Origin: Faucicola sp902506225
GTDB lineage: Bacteria > Pseudomonadota > Gammaproteobacteria > Pseudomonadales > Moraxellaceae
Length of the DNA: 64,000 nucleotides
Direction of reading: 5' to 3'
NCBI GenBank assembly: GCA_902506225.1
Contig: LR733345.1
Coordinates: 992,001-1,056,000, forward strand
A program made the position numbers and the translations under genes. The notes beneath the pieces are model-generated. The model was given only the letters and a program-made list of their open reading frames with translations. It made no database searches and had not been told where the DNA came from. The stretch's first letter is position 1. Every line of letters starts with the position of its first letter. Positions 34,658 to 43,431 of this stretch are shown piece by piece.

Positions 34658-36244
34658 ATGCAAAATAATCTCTTATTACCCGCCTTGATATTTATTCCAA
34701 TCATTGCAGGTTTTCTGTGTTGGTTGGTTGAAAAAGTTGATGAACGTTTTCCGCGGTGGATTGCGTTTCTTGGCATGCTATTAACGTTTTTGATTACGGT
34801 AGCTATTTGGCAAAACGGTAACTTTATTGGTGCAGCACAAACCATTGCTGAGGTGACTGCTAAACCGACTTGGTTGGCAGAGTTTCAACTACCTTGGATG
34901 CCCTCATTGGGGGTCAGTTTCCATCTGGCCATTGATGGGTTATCGCTGTTGATGGTGAGCCTAACAGCCTTCTTAGGTATGATGGCGGTGGCGTGTTCAT
35001 GGGGTGAGATTACTCGCCGTGTGGGCTTCTTCCATCTTAATCTACTTTGGAGTCTGGGCGGTGTTATTGGTGTTTTCCTAGCAATCGATATGTTTTTGTT
35101 CTTCTTCTTTTGGGAGATGATGTTAGTTCCTATCTATTTCTTGATTGCAATTTGGGGACACAATGCGATTGGTGGTAAAACCAAAGAATATGCCGCAACC
35201 AAATTCTTTATTTATACCCAAGCATCGGGTCTGATTATGTTGATTGGTATTTTGATTTTGGTGATGATTCATGCATCAACCACAGGTCAAATAACTTTTA
35301 ACTATATGGACTTGCTAGGTACAGATCTTGGTAAATGGCAATACCCAATCATGCTGATGTTCTTTATTGGCTTTGCGGTTAAATTACCAATTTTCCCACT
35401 GCATGGCTGGTTACCCGACGCGCACGCGCAGGCACCGACTGCAGGCTCGGTGGATTTGGCTGGTATTTTGATTAAAACCGCGGCGTATGGTCTATTGCGG
35501 TTTGTCCTACCACTATTCCCAGAAGCTAGTGCTCAGTTTGCACCGATTGCGATTACCTTGGGCGGTATTGGTATTTTCTACGGGGCTTGGCTTGCGTTTA
35601 TGCAGCAAGATATCAAGCGGTTACTGGCTTATACCAGTATTTCACACATGGGTTTTGTGGTACTTGCGTTGTATGCCGGTACGTTAATTAGTTTCCAAGG
35701 CTTGATGATTCAAATGTTGGCACATGGTCTTAGCTCAGCGGCATTATTTATCATGAGCGGTCAGCTTTATGAGCGTCTACATACCCGTGATTTGAGCCAA
35801 ATGGGTGGTATGTGGGGTCAAATGCGTTATTACCCACCGTTACTTATGTTCTTTGCCGCGGCATTATTAGGTATTCCAGGTACTGGTAACTTTATTGGTG
35901 AGTTCTTAATTCTTCTAGGGTCTTTTGCCTCGCATCCTGTGGCAGTGGTGTTTGCCACCTTTAGCTTAGTCGTTGCAGGTTTATACGCATTAATTATGAT
36001 TTATAAAGCATTATTTGGTACGCCAACAGCGACGATTGAAAAAATGTCACCAATGCGTGATATCAATGCGCGTGAAGCGGCAATCTTGTTGGTGCTTGCG
36101 TTTGGTTTAATATGGTTAGGGCTATATCCGCAATCATTCTTAGATACCTCTGATCACAGTATGCAGTGGATTAGTGAGGCATATCATGTCCAGCAAGTTG
36201 TACCTACTTCTCAAGAGCCATTTGCTCATATGGAGGTAAAATAG
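34658..36244 (+). CDS. nuoM: NADH-quinone oxidoreductase subunit M
   Basis: This second antiporter-like subunit is 528 residues. FFFWEMMLVPIYFLIAIWG carries the TM5 glutamate, and AVKLPIFPLHGWLPDAHAQAPTAGSVDLAGILIKTAAYGLLRF carries the TM7 lysine block. The start is the ATG of MQNNLLLPAL with AGGGAAG upstream; a much longer frame overlapping nuoL was rejected. Its stop is directly followed by the nuoN ATG. Confidence 0.96.
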   Translation: MQNNLLLPALIFIPIIAGFLCWLVEKVDERFPRWIAFLGMLLTFLITVAIWQNGNFIGAAQTIAEVTAKPTWLAEFQLPWMPSLGVSFHLAIDGLSLLMVSLTAFLGMMAVACSWGEITRRVGFFHLNLLWSLGGVIGVFLAIDMFLFFFFWEMMLVPIYFLIAIWGHNAIGGKTKEYAATKFFIYTQASGLIMLIGILILVMIHASTTGQITFNYMDLLGTDLGKWQYPIMLMFFIGFAVKLPIFPLHGWLPDAHAQAPTAGSVDLAGILIKTAAYGLLRFVLPLFPEASAQFAPIAITLGGIGIFYGAWLAFMQQDIKRLLAYTSISHMGFVVLALYAGTLISFQGLMIQMLAHGLSSAALFIMSGQLYERLHTRDLSQMGGMWGQMRYYPPLLMFFAAALLGIPGTGNFIGEFLILLGSFASHPVAVVFATFSLVVAGLYALIMIYKALFGTPTATIEKMSPMRDINAREAAILLVLAFGLIWLGLYPQSFLDTSDHSMQWISEAYHVQQVVPTSQEPFAHMEVK

Positions 36245-37765
36245 ATGAATCCTATTATTCCATTTGCTAGCAATGTGTTCATGCCATTGTTTCCAATGAT
36301 TTTAATTTCAATTACCACGGCGGTGGTGATGATTGCCATTGCCATGAAGCGTTCAAATTTTGTGGCAGGCACCCTTAGTGTCATTGGTCTTAATGCCGCC
36401 TTGTTTGTTGTGCTGATACAGTTATTGGGTGGCAATCCTGATAGCATGTTGCATGGTCTTTATGAGTTATTTACGCCATCGCAAGGCTTGATTGCTCCCT
36501 TATTTGTGGTGGATAGCTTTGCCCAGTTCAATATGGTGATTATTTTAATCAGCTCATTGGCGTGTTTTACCTTGGCGTATGGTTATATTGAGGGCTATGG
36601 CGACAACAAAGAAGAATTGTATTTGCTAATGCTTATCTCAACATTGGGCGCGCTGTTTATGGTATGCGCTGATAACTTAGCCTCTTTCTTTGTCAGCTTA
36701 GAGTTATTATCGGTACCGCTATATGGTATGTTGGCTTATACTTATGCGCGCGGTAAATCGTTAGAAGCGGGTTTCAAATACCTCATTTTATCGGCGACAG
36801 CCTCTGCTACCATGTTGATGGGTATGGCGTTAATCTACTCAAACACCGGGACTTTATCGTTCCGTCAAATTGGCATGGCAATCGTACCCATGTTTCAAAA
36901 TGGTATAATTATGCCGGTTTTGGTGGTGGGTACGGCATTAATGCTATTTGGTATCGCCTTTAAACTCTCAGCGGTACCATTTCATACTTGGACATCAGAC
37001 GTTTACCAAGGTGCCCCTGCACCTGTGGCGACTTTCTTAGGCAGTGTATCCAAAGTAGCTATGATGGCGTTAGGGTTACGTTTTTTACTGTCTACGGCAA
37101 CCTTAGCCTTGCCAGCAATCAATACCTTGATTGTGGTGATTGCCAGCTTATCGATGATTATCGGTAACGTACTGGCACTTCGTCAACAAAATATAAAACG
37201 TCTGTTAGCTTATTCCTCCATTGCGCATATCGGGTATGTCTTAGCCATCATTAGCGCAGTGAAAGTTGAATCGGCGGGTTTTGTCAGCCTTTACATGGCA
37301 GTTTATGCGTTTACCACCATTGGTGCGTTCGGTGTCGTGACTATCATGTCAAGCCCGTATAAACGTCAAGGCGAGGCGGAATTGGTTGACAACTTCCAAG
37401 GTATTTTTTGGCAACGTCCTGTACTGACCGCTGTATTGACTGTGATGCTGTTATCATTGGCAGGTATTCCATTGACCGCAGGCTTTATCAGCAAATTCTT
37501 TGCAATTTTTGCTACGGTTTCAGCGCAAAGTTGGTGGCTCACTGCCATGATTATCGTGGGTAGTGCGATTAGCTTGTATTACTATCTAAATCTTATGGTC
37601 ACCTTGTTTAGACGTCCCCAAGCAGTGCAGCCGCACGATGCGGTCAATCATTGGGGTGTTCAAGCAGGCGGCATTATGGTATTGTTGGTGACGTTAGCGG
37701 TATTGTACTTTGGTATTTTCCCCGAAACGTTATCAAAAATTATCACGCTAGTTCGTATGTATTAA
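36245..37765 (+). CDS. nuoN: NADH-quinone oxidoreductase subunit N
   Basis: This third antiporter-like subunit is 506 residues. It shows FFVSLELLSVPLYGMLAYTY (TM5 Glu) and FKLSAVPFHTWTSDVYQGAPAPVATFLGSVSKVAM (TM7 Lys block). The ATG abuts the nuoM TAG, with GGAGG in the nuoM end. It is the last gene of the operon and precedes a strong terminator. Confidence 0.96.
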   Translation: MNPIIPFASNVFMPLFPMILISITTAVVMIAIAMKRSNFVAGTLSVIGLNAALFVVLIQLLGGNPDSMLHGLYELFTPSQGLIAPLFVVDSFAQFNMVIILISSLACFTLAYGYIEGYGDNKEELYLLMLISTLGALFMVCADNLASFFVSLELLSVPLYGMLAYTYARGKSLEAGFKYLILSATASATMLMGMALIYSNTGTLSFRQIGMAIVPMFQNGIIMPVLVVGTALMLFGIAFKLSAVPFHTWTSDVYQGAPAPVATFLGSVSKVAMMALGLRFLLSTATLALPAINTLIVVIASLSMIIGNVLALRQQNIKRLLAYSSIAHIGYVLAIISAVKVESAGFVSLYMAVYAFTTIGAFGVVTIMSSPYKRQGEAELVDNFQGIFWQRPVLTAVLTVMLLSLAGIPLTAGFISKFFAIFATVSAQSWWLTAMIIVGSAISLYYYLNLMVTLFRRPQAVQPHDAVNHWGVQAGGIMVLLVTLAVLYFGIFPETLSKIITLVRMY

Positions 37766-37787
37766 TCGAATTTTAAGACTGCGACAT

Positions 37788-37826
37788 AAAAAAGCGTATC
37801 TTAGCTCATTAAGGTACGCTTTTTTG
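37788..37826 (+). terminator. Intrinsic terminator of the nuo operon
   Basis: A long stem (AAAAAGCGTATCTTA pairing with TAAGGTACGCTTTTT, one mismatch, 6-nt loop) ends in a T run 23 bp after the nuoN stop. Confidence 0.88.
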
Positions 37827-37860
37827 TTTATAATGATGCAAAAAAAATGGTCAAGATAAC

Positions 37861-38730
37861 ATGTCAGATGATAAAAGTATTCGCGTTAAAGTGATTGAAG
37901 TGACCCGTTGGGCACCGACTCTGCTAAGTTTCAAAGTCACGCGCCCCGATGGCTTTAAATTTACCGCAGGGCAATTTGTTAGGCTCGGTATCCATGGTAA
38001 AGATTTGCAATATTTTGCACAAAACCATGACGCCAAGTTAATAACTTCTGAGACACAAGGTGATGAGGCGCAGGGTTATGAGACGCAAGGTCAGCTCGTT
38101 GACCTTGATGGCTATGTGTTTCGCGCGTATTCTGTCGCGTCTTCGCCCTATGATGAATTTATTGAATTTTTCTCGGTGGTCATTCCTGAAGGGGAATTTA
38201 CCAGTAAGGTTAATCATATCCAAGTGGGCGATAGTTTATTGCTCAATACCACGCCATTTGGCTATTTGACCTTAGCCCGCTACCAGTTACCCCTACCCAA
38301 TGATTTGTGGTTGCTGGCAACTGGCACAGGTTTAGCCCCATTTTTATCGATTTTAAAGACCATTGAGGTATGGCAGCAATATCAGCGCATTATTTTGGTG
38401 TACAGCGCACGCACCTCACAAGAGCTTGCTTATCAAGCGGAGATTGGCTCAATTAAGTCAATCTATGGCGACAATGGGGCAGCGTTTGTATTTTTGCCCA
38501 TTGTCACGCGAGAAGCAGATTATGCGGGAGAAAAAGCGCGTATTCCCAACTTGATATTGTCGGGCAAGTTAACCGAGTTGGTAGGGCAAAAACTGGATAA
38601 AGAGCGTAGTCACGTGATGCTGTGTGGTAATCCACAAATGGTCGAAGATACCAAAGAAGCCTTAAAATCGATTGGGTTGACCATGAATCGGCGCGGCGAA
38701 GGCAATATCGCCGTTGAAAACTATTGGTAA
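37861..38730 (+). CDS. fpr: Ferredoxin/flavodoxin-NADP(+) reductase
   Basis: This FAD enzyme exchanges electrons between NADPH and ferredoxin or flavodoxin. The 289-residue protein has the FAD motif FRAYSVASSP, the NADP-binding LLATGTGLAPFLSIL, LVYSARTSQELAY, the MLCGNPQMVEDTKEAL block and the C-terminal VENYW. Compared with E. coli Fpr (248 residues), an insert lies before the FAD motif (about residues 60-85) with repeated acidic Gln-Gly units (ETQGDEAQGYETQGQ), encoded by short near-repeats. The oxidoreductase core is intact. It is monocistronic. Confidence 0.9.
   Translation: MSDDKSIRVKVIEVTRWAPTLLSFKVTRPDGFKFTAGQFVRLGIHGKDLQYFAQNHDAKLITSETQGDEAQGYETQGQLVDLDGYVFRAYSVASSPYDEFIEFFSVVIPEGEFTSKVNHIQVGDSLLLNTTPFGYLTLARYQLPLPNDLWLLATGTGLAPFLSILKTIEVWQQYQRIILVYSARTSQELAYQAEIGSIKSIYGDNGAAFVFLPIVTREADYAGEKARIPNLILSGKLTELVGQKLDKERSHVMLCGNPQMVEDTKEALKSIGLTMNRRGEGNIAVENYW
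38049..38095 (+). repeat. In-frame short repeats inside the ferredoxin-NADP reductase gene
   Basis: GAGACACAAGGTGA, GAGGCGCAGGGTTA and GAGACGCAAGGTCA follow each other at about 15-bp steps. They encode ETQGD-EAQGY-ETQGQ in a surface insert before the FAD-binding motif. Confidence 0.85.
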
Positions 38731-38818
38731 GCATCCCGTTAATTGGTAAAGCACAATCGGTAAAAAATCAGTAAAGCAAAAGCGGTAAAGGATGAGGGTT
38801 GATACCCGTGAAAAAATA

Positions 38819-39535
38819 CTAAGCCGCTTTTGTGGCGTTATCGGTCACTGCAGGATTATCCGCTTCGGTAATTAATTGGTCACTACTACCTATGTTGAGA
38901 ATTTCACCGACGTTGGCATTGGCTCTCAGCAGTAGTTGCTGTTCAGCAAGATAGCCATGATTCACCTGCACTTTGCGCAGCGTTGCCATGATTTTTTCGT
39001 TTTTTTTCAGCCAGCGACCAATATCGAGATACAAGATATCATCTTTTTGCTGCACCAAATTGATTTTCTCCAAAATCATGCCAAGCGGGTCTTTCTTTAA
39101 CACCCGTTTATAAAACCAAAGCGCCGCATGAATCGCTTTTGATTTCAGATATGAATCTGAATACAAGGCAATGACATCGGTGTCAGTCAATTGCTGAAAT
39201 ACAAAGCGTTGGCGATAACGGTCAAATTGGGCATGTACCACACCTAAATTGACAGCAAGATCAGCGTAGATGCCACTATAGTTAATCGTTGCATACAGTC
39301 GAAGCCAGCCTTCATGAATCTCTAGATGCATACTCAATATCGCTTTGACTTTTTCAACCACAAATTTTTGAATGGCATCGTTTAGCTGTTTTTCGGTGGC
39401 GGGCACGATAAACTCTTGACCGGCAAAATCTTCAATTTTTTCATACCACGTTTGCGATTTTTTCATCAGCTCACGTGCGATTTCTTCAGAATGGGTGGCA
39501 AAAAATTCATCCAGTTGCGTTTTGCTTGTTATCAC
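38819..39535 (-). CDS. Protein of unknown function, probably cytoplasmic
   Basis: This 238-residue soluble protein is rich in Lys, Glu, Leu and Ala. No signal peptide, membrane segment or catalytic motif was seen. Helical stretches predominate (SEEIARELMKKSQTWYEKIEDFAG, NDAIQKFVVEKVKAILSM). Translation appears to start at GTG (39535), preceded by GAGAAA; no ATG lies near. I do not recognise the family. It converges with fpr and is divergent from the TonB-like gene. Confidence 0.7.
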   Translation of the reverse strand: MITSKTQLDEFFATHSEEIARELMKKSQTWYEKIEDFAGQEFIVPATEKQLNDAIQKFVVEKVKAILSMHLEIHEGWLRLYATINYSGIYADLAVNLGVVHAQFDRYRQRFVFQQLTDTDVIALYSDSYLKSKAIHAALWFYKRVLKKDPLGMILEKINLVQQKDDILYLDIGRWLKKNEKIMATLRKVQVNHGYLAEQQLLLRANANVGEILNIGSSDQLITEADNPAVTDNATKAA

Positions 39536-39865
39536 TATCGTTTCTCAGTTTTTTTATATTTGTATTGAAAGCTATTATTGTAGTCAGTTTTTGGGCATTG
39601 TAAAGTTGCTAATCATAAAGCCACTAATAATAAAGTTGCTGAACCGTCTACAAAAAATCTTGTAGCATTAACTGCTAAACATTGATTGCTACTTGTTAAT
39701 TGCTAACCACTCATTGCTGATGGCGTATGAATTTAGCTTCAGCCAATGTTTGATTTAATCTATAATATCTGCGCGTTATAATACATGAGTGATTTGTATT
39801 TTTTTGGCAAGGTTGTAGTGCTAGTTTCCTAGTGATAGTGTCCTAATCGTTCAAAGGGTTATAGT
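39536..39865. other. Divergent intergenic region with short repeats
   Basis: No gene was seen in this 330 bp between the unknown gene and the TonB-like gene. It contains two clusters of diverged short repeats: ATAAAGTTGCTAATC / ATAAAGCCACTAAT / ATAAAGTTGCTGAA (39598-39645), and ACTGCTAAACATTG / ATTGCTACTTGTT / ATTGCTAACCACTC / ATTGCTGATGG (39670-39720). TATAAT at 39777 could be a -10 for the TonB-like gene, but its -35 is not clear. Confidence 0.5.
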
Positions 39866-40780
39866 TTGGTGTATAGCAAAGACAGTCACCGTGATGTTTT
39901 TCAAAAGTTAATGCCACATACTGCGGCTGGCAAAGACAGCGTCATGCTATTGGCTACGATTACGGCGGTGGCAATTCATGCGGCTGTTATTTTTGGTATC
40001 CAATTTGAAGATAAAAGCTCACCAACCGCAGCGGTGCAAGAAGTTACCACGGTGTTGACCGAAAATCTGCAAAAGAATGAAAAAGCCGATTTTATTGCCA
40101 ATGCCGGCCAGCAAGGTGGCGGTGAGTCCAACGAAAAGCTACGGCTTGAAAACAATACCATGAGTCCTTTAGAAGACCAAGCAATCAATGAAACCGATGA
40201 TATCGTGAGTCAAGAACGCCAAACGCGTCAACAAGCGTTTCAAGAAAGTTATTTACGTACCACGTTAAGCTTTGAAAAAATCCGCAGAGAAAATAATAAT
40301 AAAAAACAAGATGATAGCGAAAATCTAGCCGCGCAAGAACAGCGGGTACAGGCACAAATTGCCACCCTTGAAACCAAAATCAGCAGTAACCGCCAATTAC
40401 TAGCCAAAAAATCTGCGGTCAAAACTATCAGCAGTAACTCCACCACCACGGGTGAAGCCGCGCGCTATATCGAGAATTTTCGCCAACAAGCCTATCATAT
40501 TGGCAACCAGCAATATCCCCAAGAAGCCCGCGCCAAAGGCATCAAAGGCGATGTCATGCTGATGGTGATTATTGAGCCTAACGGGCAAGTCAAATCCATC
40601 AAAGTGTTACAGTCATCAGGTGCTACCATCTTGGATGAAGCAGCAAAAAATTCGGTGCGTAAAGCCGCGCCATTTGGTAAGTTCTCAAAGGAAATGCAAG
40701 ATTATTTGGAGCTGCGCATTATCCGTACTTGGCGATTTGGTGATACCTTAACCGTCGATGACCAAAACCCCGCAATTTAA
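39866..40780 (+). CDS. tonB: TonB-family energy transducer
   Basis: This inner-membrane protein of about 304 residues transmits proton-motive force to outer-membrane receptors. An N-terminal anchor (LLATITAVAIHAAVIFGIQF, about 29-48) is followed by a long charged Gln/Glu/Asn-rich linker with coiled-coil character. The C-terminal TonB domain (about 205-300) reads YPQEARAKGIKGDVMLMVIIEPNGQV, then SGATILDEAAKNSVRKAAPFG and RTWRFG. Unusually, the linker is not Pro-rich. Start choice is uncertain: TTG 39866 or GTG 39869, with AAAGGG upstream. exbB/exbD are not adjacent. Confidence 0.82.
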   Translation: MVYSKDSHRDVFQKLMPHTAAGKDSVMLLATITAVAIHAAVIFGIQFEDKSSPTAAVQEVTTVLTENLQKNEKADFIANAGQQGGGESNEKLRLENNTMSPLEDQAINETDDIVSQERQTRQQAFQESYLRTTLSFEKIRRENNNKKQDDSENLAAQEQRVQAQIATLETKISSNRQLLAKKSAVKTISSNSTTTGEAARYIENFRQQAYHIGNQQYPQEARAKGIKGDVMLMVIIEPNGQVKSIKVLQSSGATILDEAAKNSVRKAAPFGKFSKEMQDYLELRIIRTWRFGDTLTVDDQNPAI

Positions 40781-40810
40781 CTTTTCACTAACTATGCTAA
40801 AGGCTGTCCT

Positions 40811-41515
40811 ATGTCAACCGTACTACACAAAGAATTGGCGCTATTTGACCTCGATAACACCCTCATTGATACTGATAGTGACTATATGTGGGGCGAGTTT
40901 TTGGTCAAACATAATTTGGTAGAAGAATCGCTGTATCGTGCTAAAAATCGGGAGTTTTATGAGCACTATATCGCAGGAACGCTCGATGCGGTCGTCTATA
41001 ATGAGTTTGTGGCAGGCTTTTTAAAACAGCATACTTTAGCCCAGTTACACGAATGGCGTGAACAATATTTGCAAGATGAAATCGCGCCAAAAGTGCGTCC
41101 AAAAGCGGTTAACGCCATCCAATCACATTTACAAGCAGGGCATGATGTGGTGGTGATTTCTGCCACCAATGCCTTTGTGGTCAAAGCGATTGCTAACAAA
41201 TTATTTTTGGTAGAGGAAGATAATATTTTAGCCACTGAGCTTGAAGTTACCGAGCAGGGGTACACGGGTAAGGTCGCAGGGCAGCCAAACTTTAAAGAAG
41301 GCAAAATCATTCATTTAAAAAATTGGATTGCTCAAAAAAACGCACAAGGCATTACTTACACCAAAACTTATGCCTATTCGGATTCAAAAAATGATTTGCC
41401 GCTATTAGAATGGGCGGATGTGGCGATTGCGGTATGTCCTGATGATACCCTACATGCGCATGCCTTAGCGCATCATTGGGCAGTGGAAGATTGGTCGATG
41501 AAAGCACAGGCGTAG
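40811..41515 (+). CDS. HAD-superfamily phosphatase (IB subfamily, SerB-like)
   Basis: This 234-residue phosphohydrolase has the nucleophile motif LFDLDNTLIDTDSDYMWGEF (DxDxT, Asp about 13), motif II VVISATNAFVVK, and motif III/IV in AYSDSKNDLPLLEWADVAIAVCPD. Its length and the helical cap between motifs I and II match the HAD-IB group that includes phosphoserine phosphatase and histidinol-phosphatase-like proteins. The substrate cannot be assigned. It starts 30 bp after the TonB-like gene and 83 bp before prfB. Confidence 0.85.
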   Translation: MSTVLHKELALFDLDNTLIDTDSDYMWGEFLVKHNLVEESLYRAKNREFYEHYIAGTLDAVVYNEFVAGFLKQHTLAQLHEWREQYLQDEIAPKVRPKAVNAIQSHLQAGHDVVVISATNAFVVKAIANKLFLVEEDNILATELEVTEQGYTGKVAGQPNFKEGKIIHLKNWIAQKNAQGITYTKTYAYSDSKNDLPLLEWADVAIAVCPDDTLHAHALAHHWAVEDWSMKAQA

Positions 41516-41597
41516 TAGGCGACAGCTAAGATGAATCCAGTGACAGATTCAGGTATAATGGCTCATTTTTCATAGTAACACGTTAAGGTAACATCGC

Positions 41598-42693
41598 ATG
41601 GAAATCAACCCGTATTTAGAGCATATCAAAGACTTAACAGACCGTGGCAACCAGCTTCGGGGGTATCTTTGACATCGAAGCCAAGCAAGAGCGTTTGGAA
41701 GAAGTCAATTTAGAGCTTGAAAACCCAGAATTGTGGAACGACCCAGAGCGTGCCACCAAAATCAGTAAAGAAAAATCGCAGCTTGATAATGTCATTGGCG
41801 TGATTACCGCTTTAGATGACAAGTTAGAAGACGCCAAAGCCATGATTGACTTAGCGGTGGAAGCCGATGATGCAACGCTATTGGCAGACGTACAAGCGGA
41901 ACTCGATGAGGCCGAAGCCAAAGTCGCAGATTTAGAGTTTAAACGTATGTTTAGCGGTGAGATGGATGGCAACAATTGCTATGTTGATATCCAGTCAGGC
42001 TCAGGCGGTACTGAAGCACAGGACTGGGCAGAGATGCTGCTGCGGATGTATTTGCGCTGGTGTGAATCACATGGCTTTAAAGCCGAAATCATGGAACTAT
42101 CAGCAGGTGGGGTCGCAGGGATTAAAAGCGCATCGATTCATGTCAAAGGTGACTATGCGTTTGGCTGGTTACGTACCGAAATCGGCGTGCATCGTTTGGT
42201 GAGAAAATCACCGTTTGATAGCAACAACGGTCGCCACACGTCGTTTGCGGCGGTGTTTGTATCGCCTGAGATTGATGATAATATCGAGATTGATATCAAC
42301 CCTGCCGATTTACGCATCGATACTTATCGCTCAAGCGGTGCAGGCGGTCAGCACGTTAATACCACCGACTCTGCGGTACGTATCACCCACCAACCGACAG
42401 GGATTGTGGTTGCGTGTCAAAATGAACGTAGCCAACATGCCAACAAAGACACGGCAATGAAAATGTTACGTGCCAAACTGTACGAGCGTGAAATGATGCA
42501 GCGTATGGAAAAGCAACAAGCGCTAGAAGATACCAAGTCGGATATCGGTTGGGGTAGTCAAATTCGCTCGTATGTGCTGGATGACTCGCGGATTAAGGAT
42601 TTGCGTACGGGAGTGGAAACTTCCAATACACAGGCGGTGCTAGATGGTGATTTGGATAAATTTATCGAAGCAAGCCTAAAAGCAGGGCTTTGA
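41598..42693 (+). CDS. prfB: Peptide chain release factor 2, with programmed +1 frameshift
   Basis: RF2 ends translation at UGA and UAA. The first 24 codons (MEINPYLEHIKDLTDRGNQL...) end at an in-frame UGA (41670-41672). The slip site is CUU UGA C, preceded by the internal Shine-Dalgarno-like GGGGG. A +1 shift joins the 341-codon second frame (DIEAKQERLEE...), giving 364 residues. The mature part has the SPF tripeptide in RKSPFDSNNGRH, which reads the stop codon, and the catalytic GGQ in SSGAGGQHVNTTDSAVR. This is the classic autoregulatory arrangement: low RF2 favours the frameshift. Annotating only the second frame loses the N-terminus. Confidence 0.97.
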
Positions 42694-42798
42694 TTTAACT
42701 GCATTGGCCACAATAACCCATTGCTAATTTATCCGCACTTGCTAAAATTAGAGGATCAATTTTTTAGTTGATGCTCTTTTTTTTCATAAGGATTTGAT

Positions 42799-43335
42799 AT
42801 GCTGTACCAATGGCAAGACAAAAAACCCACCTATCAAGCACCCTTCACAGGCTGGGTCGCAGACTCGGCTGAAATCATTGGCGATGTACATCTAGCCGAT
42901 AACGTCAGTGTATGGTTTGGCGCGGTGATACGCGCGGACAATGCGCCGATTTATTTGGGCAAAAATAGTAATGTGCAGGAAAACAGTGTGATACACACCG
43001 ATGAAGGTATCGCCGTCACCATTGGCGAAGGCGTGACGATTGGGCATTTGGCGATGCTACACGGCTGCACCGTTGGTGATAATAGCTTGATTGGTATCGG
43101 TGCGATTGTGCTCAATAATGCCCAAATCGGCAAAAACTGCATCATCGGTGCCAATGCGCTTGTCACCGAAAATATGCAAATCCCAGATAATTCCATCGTG
43201 ATGGGAAGCCCAGCTAAAGTTGTCAAAACCTTGCCGCAGGCGCGTGAAGTGATGCTTCAACAATCTGCTTTACATTATGTTGATAAAGCCCATGCTTTTA
43301 AAGCAGGGCTTAAACCTCTAGCGATTGAGTATTAA
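42799..43335 (+). CDS. Gamma-class carbonic anhydrase (YrdA/PaaY family)
   Basis: This 178-residue protein is a left-handed beta-helix of hexapeptide repeats: GDVHLADNVSVWFGAVIRADNAPIYLG, VQENSVIHTDEG, TIGHLAMLHGCTV and SLIGIGAIVLNNAQIG. The zinc-binding histidines fall in IHTDEG, IGHLAM and MLHGC. The family includes gamma-carbonic anhydrases and paralogs of unknown activity. Its stop codon lies within a short duplication. It is convergent with the fimV C-terminal gene across a bidirectional terminator. Confidence 0.87.
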   Translation: MLYQWQDKKPTYQAPFTGWVADSAEIIGDVHLADNVSVWFGAVIRADNAPIYLGKNSNVQENSVIHTDEGIAVTIGEGVTIGHLAMLHGCTVGDNSLIGIGAIVLNNAQIGKNCIIGANALVTENMQIPDNSIVMGSPAKVVKTLPQAREVMLQQSALHYVDKAHAFKAGLKPLAIEY

Positions 43336-43358
43336 GTTTTTTGCGTATTAAGTTTTTA
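43329..43358. repeat. Short tandem duplication across the carbonic anhydrase stop codon
   Basis: GTATTAAGTTTTTTGC (43329-43344) is followed directly by a near copy GTATTAAGTTTTTA. The TAA stop of the carbonic anhydrase gene is in the first copy. Confidence 0.85.
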
Positions 43359-43384
43359 TAAAGTAATTCAAAAAAAATTAGACC

Positions 43385-43418
43385 AAAAAAAGGATAGTCA
43401 ATTTACTATCCTTTTTTT
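43385..43418. terminator. Bidirectional intrinsic terminator
   Basis: A 14-bp perfect stem AAAAAAAGGATAGT / ACTATCCTTTTTTT with a 6-nt loop lies between the convergent carbonic anhydrase gene and fimV C-terminal gene. Confidence 0.9.
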
Positions 43419-43431
43419 ATGCAATACATGA

